Assembly (NCBI GenBank): GCA_035509415.1
Contig: DATJLQ010000113.1
Location: forward strand, 1 to 43,584
DNA length: 43,584 nucleotides
Reading direction: 5' to 3'
Origin: DATJLQ01 sp035509415
GTDB taxonomy: Bacteria; Pseudomonadota; Alphaproteobacteria; JACZXZ01
Shown: positions 1 to 10,054 of the stretch, one piece after another
Layout of the letters: each line of letters opens with the position of its first letter
How positions within the stretch are numbered: position 1 is the stretch's first letter
Notes under the pieces: generated by a model
Seen by the model: only the letters and a program-made list of their open reading frames with translations
Database searches by the model: none
Told to the model about the DNA's origin: nothing
Made by a program: the position numbers and the translations under genes

Positions 1-1652
<1,652 letters not shown>

Positions 1653-1674
1653 TGGGAACCTCAAAAACCTGCCA

Positions 1675-1705
1675 TATATAGTAGACGAGCGGCCGTGCCG
1701 GTCAA
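1675..1705 (-). promoter_or_regulatory. Candidate sigma70-type promoter of parC
   Basis: On the minus strand TTGACC (1705-1700) serves as a -35 element. An AT-rich block TACTATATAT (1683-1674) offers -10 hexamers at 16 to 19 nt spacing, for example ACTATA at 17 nt. This would start transcription about 15-20 nt before the parC ATG. It is the only AT-rich patch in this interval. Assignment is by motif only. Confidence 0.45.
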
Positions 1706-1734
1706 TCGCTTGTATGCGAATAGGGACTCGGCGA

Positions 1735-1833
1735 CCTCATCCTTCGAGACTCCCTTTCGCCTCATCCTGAGGAAACCGCCGCGTAGCGGCGGTTGTCTCG
1801 AAGGAGAGGCGAAAGGGACCTCAGGATGAGGCG
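1735..1833. repeat. Palindromic intergenic repeat element
   Basis: Three nested inverted repeats fill the parC-recO gap. The core is AACCGCCGC / GCGGCGGTT with a 3-nt loop (1774-1794). Around it CCTTCGAGAC (1741-1750) pairs with GTCTCGAAGG (1795-1804). TCCCTTTCGCCT (1751-1762) pairs with AGGCGAAAGGGA (1807-1818), and CGCCTCATCCTGAGG (1758-1772) with CCTCAGGATGAGGCG (1819-1833); the last two overlap on the left, so alternative folds compete. The CATCCTGAGG...CTCGAAGG words resemble a dispersed palindromic repeat I know from several alphaproteobacterial genomes. The gene starts on both sides of it are intact. It may also act as a transcript-end structure for recO. No other copy was seen in this window. 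Confidence 0.7.
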
Positions 1834-1849
1834 CCCTTTTTGCCCGTGC

Positions 1850-2626
1850 TCACGCGCCGCCGCTCTCCACATTGTCATTGCCCCCGTTGCGCCTCAAAGC
1901 CCGGCGCAGGCGCTCGAGGAAATGGGCGCGCGCGGCGGGCGGCTCGCGGTGCAGGGACGCGAACACGTGGCGCTCAAGGAAATGGCCCGCGAGCTCGAGG
2001 CCCGCGAGGATGTCCTCGTCGCTCGCCATCGTGCCCGGCCGCGCGAGAAACCCGGGCAAGGGCAGAAGCTTTTCCTTGTAGGGCTCGCCTGCCTCGCGCG
2101 ACACGGCGCGTCCGGTGCGCGGCGAGACGTACAATAGATCGTCGTTGGTCCCGGTGGCGGCGCAGGACGAAAGATCGAGGCCGAAGCCCAATTCGGAAAG
2201 CAAGCCCATCTCCCACGCGATCGCGGCGCGCCCCCAACCAGAGATGCGGTCGCTCGATTCGAACGCGGCGATCAGCGCCACCATGCCGTCGAAGATCGCC
2301 GGGTGCGGCTCGCGCTCGGGTAGCGCCGCCTCGGCGAGCGCGCAGGCCGACGCAAGGGCCGCGAGGCGCAAGGGATCGTCGAGGATGGTCGCGGCGCCGC
2401 TATGGAGCTGCTCGCAGGCGTAGCTCCCGAGATGCTCGGCCAAGCGCGCGCGCCAATGGACCTGGAGCCGGTTCCCGGGCTGCAGCAGTCCGCGCCCCTT
2501 GGCCCCGCCGCCGCCATGGACCAGCCCCGCATGGCGCCCATGGGCGCGCGTGAGCAATTGCGCGATCGCCGCACTCTCGCCGTGCTTCCGCGCGGCCAGC
2601 ACGATCCCTTCGTCGGTCCATTCCAT
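1850..2626 (-). CDS. recO: DNA repair protein RecO
   Basis: RecO helps RecR load RecA onto SSB-coated single-stranded DNA in the RecF pathway. The 258-residue product is close to the usual length of about 240. It begins with the typical N-terminal OB-fold signature (MEWTDEGIVLAARKHGESAA, then LVHGG) and continues with a helical C-terminal domain (RAVSREAGEPYKEKLLPLP). Start is ATG at 2626, right at the beginning of homology. It lies downstream of era on the same strand, as in many proteobacteria, but a class II aldolase gene separates the two and a 70-bp gap precedes recO. The palindromic repeat at 1735-1833 follows its stop codon. Confidence 0.92.
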   Translation of the reverse strand: MEWTDEGIVLAARKHGESAAIAQLLTRAHGRHAGLVHGGGGAKGRGLLQPGNRLQVHWRARLAEHLGSYACEQLHSGAATILDDPLRLAALASACALAEAALPEREPHPAIFDGMVALIAAFESSDRISGWGRAAIAWEMGLLSELGFGLDLSSCAATGTNDDLLYVSPRTGRAVSREAGEPYKEKLLPLPGFLARPGTMASDEDILAGLELAGHFLERHVFASLHREPPAARAHFLERLRRALRRNGGNDNVESGGA

Positions 2627-2696
2627 GGCGTGGGTTTAGCGCAAGCGAGACGGGGATGCGAGCCTTCCCTCTCCCACATTGGGAGCGGTCATTCGC

Positions 2697-3407
2697 CTAC
2701 ATCCCCTCGAGCGCCGCGCGCTTCCAGAGCTCCCAGGCGCGGCCCATGACCCGGTCGTTGATCGCGGCGGCGGCCGCACCCTCGCGCGCCGAGAGATAGG
2801 TGATCGCGCCGAGGCTGCGCGCCTCGAGCTCGAGCTTGGCGTTCATCTCGGTGTAGATCGCGCGGTAGACGACCTGCATCACGCTGGTCCCCACCACCAC
2901 GTCGCCATGGCCGCGCATGAGGGCGACCGTCGCGGCACCGAGGCTCTTCGCGAGCGCGGCGCCGAGCTTCATGCTCGAGATCAGCATGTCGGTGCCGTCG
3001 CCCGCCGCGTCCCGGATTTCGAACACCGGCACGCCCGCGCCCAAGAACCCGCTCATGTGATAGACCGGCTTCAGGCCGATGCCCGTGACGCCGAACGGAA
3101 TCACCGAGGGCGAATGGCTGTGCACGACGGCCTTCACGTCGGGCCGCGCGCGGTAGATCTCGCCATGGATGAAGCGCTCGAGATAGACCGCGCGGTCGCG
3201 CGGCTCGAACGGCTTGCCGTCGAGGTCGAACTCCATGATGTCGTCCGCGGTCACCAGCGCCGGCGCCATGCTGCGCGCGAGCAGATAGCGGTCCGGGAAC
3301 TCGTCGTGGCGCGCGCTCACATGGCCGAAGCCGTCGACGATGCCTTGGGCGGCGAGAATGCGGTTGGCGACGACCAAATCCTCGATCAGGGCGGGATCGG
3401 CGTTCAT
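2697..3407 (-). CDS. Class II aldolase/adducin family protein
   Basis: This is a cytosolic zinc-dependent aldolase fold related to L-fuculose-1-phosphate aldolase, L-ribulose-5-phosphate epimerase and adducin heads. In 236 residues all four expected metal/catalytic positions are visible: Glu83 (HGEIY), His96 and His98 (VVHSHSPSV), and His167 (RGHGDVVVG). The N-terminal DGFGHVSAR motif, which binds the phosphate or carboxylate in this family, is also present. The substrate cannot be told from the sequence; members annotated as decarboxylases or as sugar-acid aldolases look alike. It sits between era (62 bp upstream) and recO (70 bp downstream), interrupting a commonly contiguous pair. Start ATG at 3407 agrees with the family N-terminus. 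Confidence 0.88.
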   Translation of the reverse strand: MNADPALIEDLVVANRILAAQGIVDGFGHVSARHDEFPDRYLLARSMAPALVTADDIMEFDLDGKPFEPRDRAVYLERFIHGEIYRARPDVKAVVHSHSPSVIPFGVTGIGLKPVYHMSGFLGAGVPVFEIRDAAGDGTDMLISSMKLGAALAKSLGAATVALMRGHGDVVVGTSVMQVVYRAIYTEMNAKLELEARSLGAITYLSAREGAAAAAINDRVMGRAWELWKRAALEGM

Positions 3408-3469
3408 GGGACTCCTTTCACTCGGTTGCGGCGTTCGGGGTTGCGGACTTCCAGGCTACGGGCCGCGCG

Positions 3470-4399
3470 TCAGGCGTCGAAATCCAGGCCGAAGGGGCTG
3501 TAGAAAGCGGGCCGCTCGGGCCAATCCTCGAGCACCTTGACGTGAAGCGCCAAGTGGATACGCCGGCCGAGCAAGTCCTCGAGCTGGATACGCGCCGCGG
3601 TGCCGATCTCCTTGATACGCGCCCCGCCCTTTCCGAGCACGATGGCGCGCTGGCTGTCGCGCCGGACGAAGACGGTCGCCGATACCTTGGCGCTGCCGTC
3701 CTGGAACTCCTCCCAGGCGTCGACCTCGACCGCGGTCGCGTAGGGCAGCTCCTGGCGCAGCTGGATGAACACCTGCTCGCGCACCAGCTCGGCGGCGAGG
3801 AGACGCATCGGAAGATCGGTGAGCTGGTCCTCGGGATAGAGCCACGGGCCCTCGGGCATGCGCGCGACGAGCTCGGCGCGCAAATCGCCGACGCCGTCGC
3901 CATTGAGCGCCGAGATCATGAGGATGGTGCCGAAGCTCCCCGCCTCGCTCATGCGCTGCGCGAGTGTCAGGAGCGTCGGCTTCTTGACCGCGTCGATCTT
4001 GTTGAGCACCAGGATCGCCTCGCGCTTCGCGTCCTTGAGCCCGTCCACGATGCGGCGCGTGTCCTCATCGAGGCCGCGCTCGGCGTCGACCAGCAGCACG
4101 ATCGCGTCCGCGTCCCCGGTCGCCTGCCAGGCGGCCGCGACCATCGCGCGGTCGAGCCGGCGCTTGGGCGCGAAAATGCCCGGCGTGTCGATGAGCACGA
4201 GCTGGGTTGCCCCCTCGATCGCGATGCCGATCACGCGGCTTCGCGTGGTCTGGACCTTGGGCGTGACGATCGAGACCTTGGCGCCGACCAGCGCGTTGAC
4301 TAGGGTCGATTTCCCGGCATTGGGGGCGCCCAGCACGGCGACCAGGCCGCAGCGGCGCGGCGCCGACGCGTCCGTGGGCACAGCGACCGGCTCAGCCAC
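3470..4399 (-). CDS. era: GTPase Era (ribosome small-subunit assembly)
   Basis: Era binds the 3' end of 16S rRNA and monitors 30S maturation. The 309-residue product shows the G1 loop GAPNAGKS (24-31), G3 DTPG (71-74) and G4 NKID (133-136). The C-terminal KH domain has a GKGG turn (VLGKGGARIKEIG) and ends in the usual SPFGLDFDA-like tail. The reading frame extends upstream through rnc, but the upstream part has no Era homology. The GTG at 4399 is chosen: it lies 16 codons before RCGLVAV, gives the family length (about 300) and overlaps the rnc stop by 8 bp, consistent with translational coupling. The rnc-era order is classic. Confidence 0.96.
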   Translation of the reverse strand: MAEPVAVPTDASAPRRCGLVAVLGAPNAGKSTLVNALVGAKVSIVTPKVQTTRSRVIGIAIEGATQLVLIDTPGIFAPKRRLDRAMVAAAWQATGDADAIVLLVDAERGLDEDTRRIVDGLKDAKREAILVLNKIDAVKKPTLLTLAQRMSEAGSFGTILMISALNGDGVGDLRAELVARMPEGPWLYPEDQLTDLPMRLLAAELVREQVFIQLRQELPYATAVEVDAWEEFQDGSAKVSATVFVRRDSQRAIVLGKGGARIKEIGTAARIQLEDLLGRRIHLALHVKVLEDWPERPAFYSPFGLDFDA

Positions 4400-5105
4400 G
4401 CGCGGTCTCAGGCGCGAGCGCGCGTTGCAGGAGGGCCTGCGCCGCCTCCTGCTCGGCCGCGCGTTTCGAATGGCCCTTGGCCTCGGCGGGCGCCAGGCCC
4501 TCGACCGAGACCTCGATCGTGAACATGGGCTTGTGGGACGGGCCCTCGCTCGCGACCACGCGGTAGGTGGGCAGCGGAAGCTTGCGGCTCTGGGCCCATT
4601 CCTGGAGGGCCGTCTTGGCGTCGCGCGGCGGCGTCGCGTCGGCCTCGAGGAGCGGGATCCAATAGCGCTCGATGAAGGGGCGCGCGGCCTCGAGCCCGCC
4701 ATCGAGAAAGAGCGCCGCCATCACCGCCTCGCACGCATCGGCCAGGAGCGTGGGGCTCGCGCGGCTGCCCGCCTGCGCCTCGCCCTTGGAGAGCTTCAGA
4801 TGCTCGCCGAGCTCGATCTCGCGCGCGACCCGCACCAAGGTATCGCGGCGCACGAGGGCGGTATGGCGCCGCGTGAGCTCGCCCTCCTGTTCGCGCGCGA
4901 AGCGGTGGATCAGAAGCTCGGCCACCAGGAGCCCGAGCACCCGGTCGCCCAGGAACTCGAGGCGTTCATAGGCGTCGGATGCGGGGCCGCGCGCGCGCAC
5001 GGCACTCCGGTGCGTCAACGCCTGCTCGAGGAGCTCGGGACGCTTGAAGCGGTGCCCGAGCGCCGCCTCGAGCCCCTTGAGCCGGCTGGAGCGCCGTTCG
5101 GCCAT
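4392..5105 (-). CDS. rnc: Ribonuclease III
   Basis: RNase III cleaves double-stranded RNA, including the rRNA precursor. The 237-residue protein has the catalytic domain signature ERLEFLGDRVLGLL. Glu47, Glu50 and Asp54 match E. coli E38, E41 and D45; Asp123 and Glu126 (LADACEAVM) match D114 and E117. A C-terminal dsRNA-binding domain ends in HSKRAAEQEAAQALL. All metal ligands are intact, so it should be active. The ATG at 5105 is chosen because upstream sequence in the same frame is only the antisense of lepB coding. Its start lies 1 bp after the lepB stop and its end overlaps era. Confidence 0.97.
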   Translation of the reverse strand: MAERRSSRLKGLEAALGHRFKRPELLEQALTHRSAVRARGPASDAYERLEFLGDRVLGLLVAELLIHRFAREQEGELTRRHTALVRRDTLVRVAREIELGEHLKLSKGEAQAGSRASPTLLADACEAVMAALFLDGGLEAARPFIERYWIPLLEADATPPRDAKTALQEWAQSRKLPLPTYRVVASEGPSHKPMFTIEVSVEGLAPAEAKGHSKRAAEQEAAQALLQRALAPETARG

Positions 5106-5106
5106 G

Positions 5107-5874
5107 TCAGTGGATCGGCTGGAACAGCCGGTCGTAACGGGTCGCGAACGGCCATTTCCAGACTTGCCAAATCTCGGCGCTGCCGTTGGTCGAGAAGAAC
5201 AGGAATTCGGCGCGGCCGACGAGGTTCGCCACCGGCACGTAGCCGACCGCGTCGAGGAACCGGCTGTCCTCCGAATTGTCGCGGTTGTCGCCCATGAGGA
5301 AATAATGGCCGGGCGGCACCAGGTAGACGGGCGTGTTGTTGGGATCGAGCCCGTCATAGCCTTCGACCTTGGGCTGGCCGAAGGGGACGCGCTTCAGGAT
5401 CGGGTGGCTCACGCCATTGGGCAGCGTCTCGATATATTGCGGGATGCCCTGGTCGGGCGACGCGCCGTCGGGCACGTAGTCCGCGATGCGCTGCAGCTTG
5501 ACCGGCACGCCGTTGATGTTGAGCACGCCGCCGATCACCTGGATGCGGTCGCCCGGGAGGCCGACGATGCGCTTGATGTAGTCGACGCTCGTGTCCGTCG
5601 GGAGCTTGAACACCACCACGTCGCCGCGCTTGGGGGGCGTGAAGAAGAGGCGGCCCGAGATGAGCGGCAGGTTCCAGGGCAGGGAATAGCGGCTGTAGCC
5701 GTAGGAGAATTTCGAGACGAACAGGTAGTCGCCGTCGAGCAGCGTCGGCATCATCGAGCCCGAGGGGATGTTGAAGGGCTCGTAGGCGAAGGTGCGGATC
5801 ACGAGCGCGATCAGAACCGCGTAGATGACGGTCCGCACCGTCTCGCCAAAGCCGCCGCTCTTTTTCCTCGCCAT
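5107..5874 (-). CDS. lepB: Signal peptidase I
   Basis: Leader peptidase cleaves Sec and Tat signal peptides on the outer face of the inner membrane. The 255-residue form has one N-terminal membrane segment (about 12-30), shorter than E. coli LepB, which has two. The nucleophile is Ser40 in PSGSMMPTL and the general base Lys101 in DYIKRIVGLPGD. Box E is GDNRDNSEDSR. The start ATG at 5874 follows a good promoter (TTGACA, 5969-5964) and gives a basic N-terminus (MARKKS) before the membrane helix; the open frame continues upstream without homology. It lies in the order acpS-lepB-rnc-era. Confidence 0.97.
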   Translation of the reverse strand: MARKKSGGFGETVRTVIYAVLIALVIRTFAYEPFNIPSGSMMPTLLDGDYLFVSKFSYGYSRYSLPWNLPLISGRLFFTPPKRGDVVVFKLPTDTSVDYIKRIVGLPGDRIQVIGGVLNINGVPVKLQRIADYVPDGASPDQGIPQYIETLPNGVSHPILKRVPFGQPKVEGYDGLDPNNTPVYLVPPGHYFLMGDNRDNSEDSRFLDAVGYVPVANLVGRAEFLFFSTNGSAEIWQVWKWPFATRYDRLFQPIH

Positions 5875-5940
5875 CGGCACGGAATCTAACGTCCTGATGA
5901 AGCTCAAGCCGGGGCGCGGAACGCTGCAGCGGCGGAGCGG

Positions 5941-5969
5941 ATCAAGCCAGCCGAAACCGGCACTGTCAA
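5941..5969 (-). promoter_or_regulatory. Candidate promoter of lepB
   Basis: On the minus strand a perfect -35 TTGACA (5969-5964) is followed after exactly 17 nt by CTTGAT (5946-5941), a weak -10. It lies in the 143-bp gap between acpS and lepB, about 65 bp before the lepB ATG, and could uncouple lepB-rnc-era from the upstream genes. Motif evidence only. Confidence 0.5.
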
Positions 5970-6017
5970 GAACAAGTCCTACGGGAAAATAGCACCCGTG
6001 GCGCAATTCCCGCGGGC

Positions 6018-6428
6018 TCAGCTCCCCGGCGCCCTGGGCACCGCCGAGATGATCACGACCGCCTCGGCGATGGGCGGCTCGTCGGTAATGGTGAGGTCGA
6101 TGCGCGCCTCCATCCCGGGCGGCACCATCTCGGCGAGACGGCGCGCGGCACCCCCCGTGAGCGCGAGCGTGGGCCGCCCCGAGGCGAGGTTCACGACCCC
6201 CATGTCGCGCCAGAAGACGCCCTTCCGGAAGCCGGTGCCGAGGGCCTTGGAGCACGCCTCCTTGGCGGCGAAGCGCTTGGCGTAGCTCGCGGCGCGGAAG
6301 CGGCGCCGCTCGGACTTCGCGCGCTCGACGTCCGTGAAGATGCGCCTTGTGAAGCGCTCGCCGTAACGCGCGAGGGTCTCTTCGATGCGGCGGATGTCGA
6401 CGAGGTCGCTGCCGATGCCGATGATCAC
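6018..6428 (-). CDS. acpS: Holo-[acyl-carrier-protein] synthase
   Basis: AcpS transfers 4'-phosphopantetheine from CoA to acyl carrier protein. The 136-residue protein starts IIGIGSDLVDIRRIEETL, with the magnesium ligand Asp8, and has the second signature FAAKEACSKALGTG with Glu58. The GTG at 6428 is chosen because it overlaps the pdxJ stop in a GTGA arrangement and homology begins at the next residue; sequence upstream in frame belongs to pdxJ in another frame. Length is close to the family norm of about 125-135. pdxJ-acpS coupling is conserved across proteobacteria. Confidence 0.95.
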   Translation of the reverse strand: MIIGIGSDLVDIRRIEETLARYGERFTRRIFTDVERAKSERRRFRAASYAKRFAAKEACSKALGTGFRKGVFWRDMGVVNLASGRPTLALTGGAARRLAEMVPPGMEARIDLTITDEPPIAEAVVIISAVPRAPGS

Positions 6429-7186
6429 GACGCGGCTCCGCCGATGGCCTGCGCGCGCGCCTGGTCCATGAGGGCGCGCATGCGCTTGATCGCGGAGTCG
6501 AGGCCGCCGAAGATCGCCTCGCCGACGAGGAAATGGCCGATGTTGAGCTCGACGATCTGGGCGATCGTGGCGACCGGTCCCACGGTCTCGAAGCTCAGCC
6601 CATGGCCCGCATGGCATTCGAGCCCGATCGCGTCGGCATGCGCGGCCGCGGCCACCAGGCGCTCGAGCTCGCGCACGCGTCCGGCGCCGGTCGCATCGCA
6701 ATAGGCCCCGGTATGGAGCTCGACCACCGGGGCGCCGAGCGCCTTCGCGGCGTCGAGCTGCGCGGCCTCGGGCTCGACGAAGAGCGCCGCGCGGACGCCG
6801 GCATCGACGAGCGCCCGCACCACGGGCTCGAGCCGCGCGCGGCCGGTGACCGCGTCGAGTCCGCCCTCGGTCGTGCGCTCGGCGCGCTTCTCGGGCACGA
6901 TGCAGGCCGCGTGCGGCTTGTGGCGCAGCGCGATCGCGAGCATCTCGCCGGTCGCCGCCATCTCGAGATTGAGCGGCAGCGGAATTTCGCGCGCGAGGCG
7001 CTCGATGTCGAGATCCGAGATATGGCGCCGGTCCTCGCGCAAATGGGCGGTGATGCCGTCGGCCCCGGCACTCGCCGCGAGCTTCGCCGCGCGCACCGGA
7101 TCGGGATGGCGCCCGCCGCGCGCGTTGCGGATGGTCGCGACGTGGTCGATGTTGACGCCCAGGCGGAGGGGAAATGCGGTTGCCAT
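6425..7186 (-). CDS. pdxJ: Pyridoxine 5'-phosphate synthase
   Basis: PdxJ condenses 1-deoxyxylulose 5-phosphate with 3-amino-2-oxopropyl phosphate to give pyridoxine 5'-phosphate in the DXP-dependent vitamin B6 route. The 253-residue TIM barrel has the family hallmarks LRLGVNIDHVATIRNARGG, GITAHLREDRRHI, LNLEMA, VELHTGAYCDA, CHAGHGLS and the final GHFLVGEAIF. The ATG at 7186 is 2 bp from the end of rsh and gives the usual N-terminus; an in-frame GTG two codons upstream is possible but would overlap rsh. It is followed by acpS with a 4-bp overlap. Confidence 0.97.
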   Translation of the reverse strand: MATAFPLRLGVNIDHVATIRNARGGRHPDPVRAAKLAASAGADGITAHLREDRRHISDLDIERLAREIPLPLNLEMAATGEMLAIALRHKPHAACIVPEKRAERTTEGGLDAVTGRARLEPVVRALVDAGVRAALFVEPEAAQLDAAKALGAPVVELHTGAYCDATGAGRVRELERLVAAAAHADAIGLECHAGHGLSFETVGPVATIAQIVELNIGHFLVGEAIFGGLDSAIKRMRALMDQARAQAIGGAAS

Positions 7187-7188
7187 GG

Positions 7189-9336
7189 TCACCCGCGCGC
7201 GCGTGCGACCGAATTGATCGAGGGCGACGCCCGGAGTGCCGCCATGATGTTCGTGAGGTGCTTCACGTCCTGCACCTCGATGTCGATCAGGATCTCGAAG
7301 AACTGGGTCGAGCGGTTGGTGATGCGCAGATTCGTGATGTTGCCCTTCTGACGCCCGATCAGGGTCGAGAGCTCGCCGAGCGTGCCGGGCTCGTTCGCGA
7401 CCACGACCGCGAGCCGGCCGACGCGGTTCTCCGCCCCCGCCTCGTCGTCCCAGCTCAGATCGAGCCAGCGCTCGGGCGCGTCGTTGAAGCGCTCGAGGGT
7501 TTCGCAGTCGATGGTGTGGATGGTGACGCCTTTTCCGGTGGTCACCAGGCCCACGATGCGGTCGCCCGGCAGGGGATGGCAGCAGCCCGCGAAATGCACC
7601 GCCATGCCCGGGATCAGGCCGCGGATCGGAATCGCGTGCTCGCCCGGCTTGGCGCGCCGCACTTGCGGCTTCGAAAGCGCGACGACCTTGCCGTTCGCGC
7701 GCTTGGGCTTCTCCTTGAGGCCGGGATAGACCGCGTGCAGCACGGCAATACCGGTGTGAAGCCCCTCGCCCACCTCGGCGATCAGGTCGTCCGCCGTCTC
7801 GGCCTTGAAGATCTTGAGCACGCCGTCGATCGCCTTCTCGGTGAACTCGTAGCCCGCCTGGCGGAAGGTCTTGTCGAGGATGACGCGGCCGAGGGTGAGA
7901 TACTCCTGGTGCTTCTGGGTGCGCACGAAGCGGCGGATGCGCGCGCGCGCCTTCCCGGTGACGACGAAGCGCTCCCACTCGGGCGACGGCGTCTGGCTGC
8001 GCGAGGTCACGATCTCGACCTGGTCGCCGTTCTTGAGCGGCGTGCGCAACGGCATCATGCGCCCGTTGATCTTGCAGCCGACGCAGGTATCGCCGATCTC
8101 GGAGTGGATCTGGTAGGCGAAGTCGACCGGCGTCGCCCCCTGGGGCAGGCCGATGAGGTCGCCCTTGGGCGTGAAGCAGAACACCTGGTCCTGGAACATC
8201 TCGAGCTTGGTGTGCTCGAGGAACTCGTCCGGATTCTGGGCGTGGTCGAGAATCTCCAGGAGCTCGCGCAGCCAGCGGTACTGGCGCCCGTCGGTGGTGG
8301 TGCCCTGCTTGTACTGCCAGTGCGCGGCGACGCCGTATTCCGCGATCTCGTGCATCTCGCGGGTGCGGATCTGGATCTCGATGCGTTGCTTCTCGGGCCC
8401 GTAGACGCCGGTGTGGATCGAGCGGTAGCCGTTGGGCTTGGGGAGCGAGATGTAGTCCTTGAAGCGCCCGGGCACCACCCGGTAGCGGCTGTGGATGACG
8501 CCGAGCGAGCGATAGCAGTCGGGCACCGACTCCACGATGATGCGGAACGCCATGATGTCGGCGAGCTGCTCGAACGCGACGTTGCGCTGCTGCATCTTGC
8601 GGAAGATGGAATAGGGCTGCTTCTCGCGCCCCGAGACCTGGGCGCGCACGTCCTCCTCGGCGAGGATGCGGCCGAGCTCGCCGATCACGCGGCTCGCGAG
8701 ACCGCGCCCCTGCTCGCGCAGGAAGCTGAGCCGCGAGACGATCGATTCGCGCGCGTCGGGATTGAGCTCGGCGAAGGCCAGGTCCTCGAGCTCGTCCTTC
8801 ATGTCGTTCATGCCGATGCGCCCGGCGAGCGGCCCGTAGATGTCGAGCGTCTCGCGCGCGATGCGGCGCCGGCGCTCGGGGTCGTTGATGAATTGAAGCG
8901 TGCGCATGTTGTGGAGGCGGTCGGCGAGCTTCACCAGGAGGACGCGGATGTCCTCGGACATGGCGAGCACGAACTTGCGGAAGTTCTCCGCCTGGCGCGA
9001 ATGCTCGGACTGGAGCTCGATGCGCGAGAGCTTGGTCACACCGTCGACGAGGCGCGTGACCTCGGGGCCGAAGCGGCTCTCGATGTCCTCGAGGGTCGCG
9101 AGCGTGTCCTCGACCGTGTCGTGCAGCAGTGCCGTCACGATCGTGTCGTCGTCGAGCTTGTAGCGCGTGAGGATGCCGGCCACCTCGAGCGGGTGGGAGA
9201 AATAGGGATCGCCCGATTCGCGCTTCTGGCTCCCATGCACCTTCATCGAATAGACGTAGGCGCGGTTGAGCTTGTCCTCGTCGGCGTCGGGGTCGTAGGC
9301 GCGCACGCGCTCGACCAGCTCGTACTGGCGCATCAT
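7189..9336 (-). CDS. rsh: Bifunctional (p)ppGpp synthetase/hydrolase (RelA/SpoT homologue)
   Basis: This enzyme makes and degrades (p)ppGpp in the stringent response. The 715-residue protein has an intact hydrolase HD domain: His48 in SGDPYFSHPLEVA and His72-Asp73 in HDTVED. The synthetase domain is also intact: Asp260 (LADIMAFR), GRFKDYISLPKPNGYRSIH, and Glu320 in the EIQIRT motif. A TGS domain (VFCFTPKGDLIGLP), a conserved cysteine segment (AGCCHPLPGD) and a C-terminal ACT domain follow. Both active sites look functional, as expected where one Rsh serves the whole cell. Start: ATG at 9336 (MMRQYELVERV) is preferred over a TTG at 9399, which would add 21 residues without homology. It lies downstream of rpoZ on the same strand. 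Confidence 0.95.
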   Translation of the reverse strand: MMRQYELVERVRAYDPDADEDKLNRAYVYSMKVHGSQKRESGDPYFSHPLEVAGILTRYKLDDDTIVTALLHDTVEDTLATLEDIESRFGPEVTRLVDGVTKLSRIELQSEHSRQAENFRKFVLAMSEDIRVLLVKLADRLHNMRTLQFINDPERRRRIARETLDIYGPLAGRIGMNDMKDELEDLAFAELNPDARESIVSRLSFLREQGRGLASRVIGELGRILAEEDVRAQVSGREKQPYSIFRKMQQRNVAFEQLADIMAFRIIVESVPDCYRSLGVIHSRYRVVPGRFKDYISLPKPNGYRSIHTGVYGPEKQRIEIQIRTREMHEIAEYGVAAHWQYKQGTTTDGRQYRWLRELLEILDHAQNPDEFLEHTKLEMFQDQVFCFTPKGDLIGLPQGATPVDFAYQIHSEIGDTCVGCKINGRMMPLRTPLKNGDQVEIVTSRSQTPSPEWERFVVTGKARARIRRFVRTQKHQEYLTLGRVILDKTFRQAGYEFTEKAIDGVLKIFKAETADDLIAEVGEGLHTGIAVLHAVYPGLKEKPKRANGKVVALSKPQVRRAKPGEHAIPIRGLIPGMAVHFAGCCHPLPGDRIVGLVTTGKGVTIHTIDCETLERFNDAPERWLDLSWDDEAGAENRVGRLAVVVANEPGTLGELSTLIGRQKGNITNLRITNRSTQFFEILIDIEVQDVKHLTNIMAALRASPSINSVARARG

Positions 9337-9487
9337 GGCGCGCCGCCAAGCGCCAAGCGCGCGCGCGCAATGCCGCCCGCGCCACGGCGCGAGCGCCAAG
9401 ATCGCTCGATGTCAGGATTGGCTCGAAGCCTCGTGTCTGCGGGTGCGTGCCAAGGCAGCGTCGTCGTCGCCATGGCCCTCCCCGCGA

Positions 9488-9922
9488 TCACCCCGCGTCG
9501 CGGACGGTTTCCTCGCCGCCTTCTGCCGCCGGCTCGGCGTCGGCCTCGGCTTCCATGCCTTCGACCTCGGCCAGAAGCTCGTCGTCCTCGTCCGCCTCGT
9601 CGTCGGCCGACGCGATGGTCGCGAGCTCGGCGCCCGCGGCGGCGAGCTGCTGGGCCGCCGCCTCGTCCATCTCTTCCTCGACCGGCTCGTCCTGCTCGAC
9701 CACTTTCTGGAGCGCCTTGACCAGCCCCTCGCGCAGGCCGTCGATCGCGACCGTCTCGTCCGCGACCTCGCGCAACGCCACGACCGGGTTCTTGTCGTTG
9801 TCGCGGTCGACGGTGAGCGAGGCGCCCGCCGCCACGTCGCGCGCGCGGCGCGCCGCGATCATGACCAGCTCGAACCGGTTCGGAACCTTGATGACGCAAT
9901 CCTCGACGGTAACCCGTGCCAT
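9488..9922 (-). CDS. rpoZ: RNA polymerase omega subunit
   Basis: Omega stabilises the beta' subunit and forms part of a ppGpp site in proteobacterial RNA polymerase. The N-terminal 60 residues carry the family core: MARVTVEDCVIKVPNRFELV, then AARRARD and DNDKNPVVALREVADETV. The remaining half is an acidic low-complexity tail rich in Glu, Asp and Ala, making 144 residues against 91 in E. coli; such tails are usual in alphaproteobacteria. Its position next to rsh, both linked to ppGpp, is conserved. A promoter-like sequence lies about 40 bp upstream. A gap of about 150 bp before rsh contains nothing I can name. Confidence 0.95.
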   Translation of the reverse strand: MARVTVEDCVIKVPNRFELVMIAARRARDVAAGASLTVDRDNDKNPVVALREVADETVAIDGLREGLVKALQKVVEQDEPVEEEMDEAAAQQLAAAGAELATIASADDEADEDDELLAEVEGMEAEADAEPAAEGGEETVRDAG

Positions 9923-9960
9923 TGAGTGCCACTCCAGGGGATCGTTGGGTAGAGCCGCAA

Positions 9961-9989
9961 AATATAGGGGCGGACGCGCGCCAAAGCAA
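9961..9989 (-). promoter_or_regulatory. Candidate promoter of rpoZ
   Basis: On the minus strand TTGCTT (9989-9984), a 17-nt spacer and TATATT (9966-9961) form a sigma70-like promoter. The expected transcript would begin about 30 nt before the rpoZ ATG at 9922. The TATATT block stands out in an otherwise GC-rich gap. Motif evidence only. Confidence 0.55.
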
Positions 9990-10054
9990 GCGCTCCGCCG
10001 CGGAATCGGCGCAAATTCAAGGCGTTCCGCCGAGGCGCCGGGGGCGCCCGGCGC

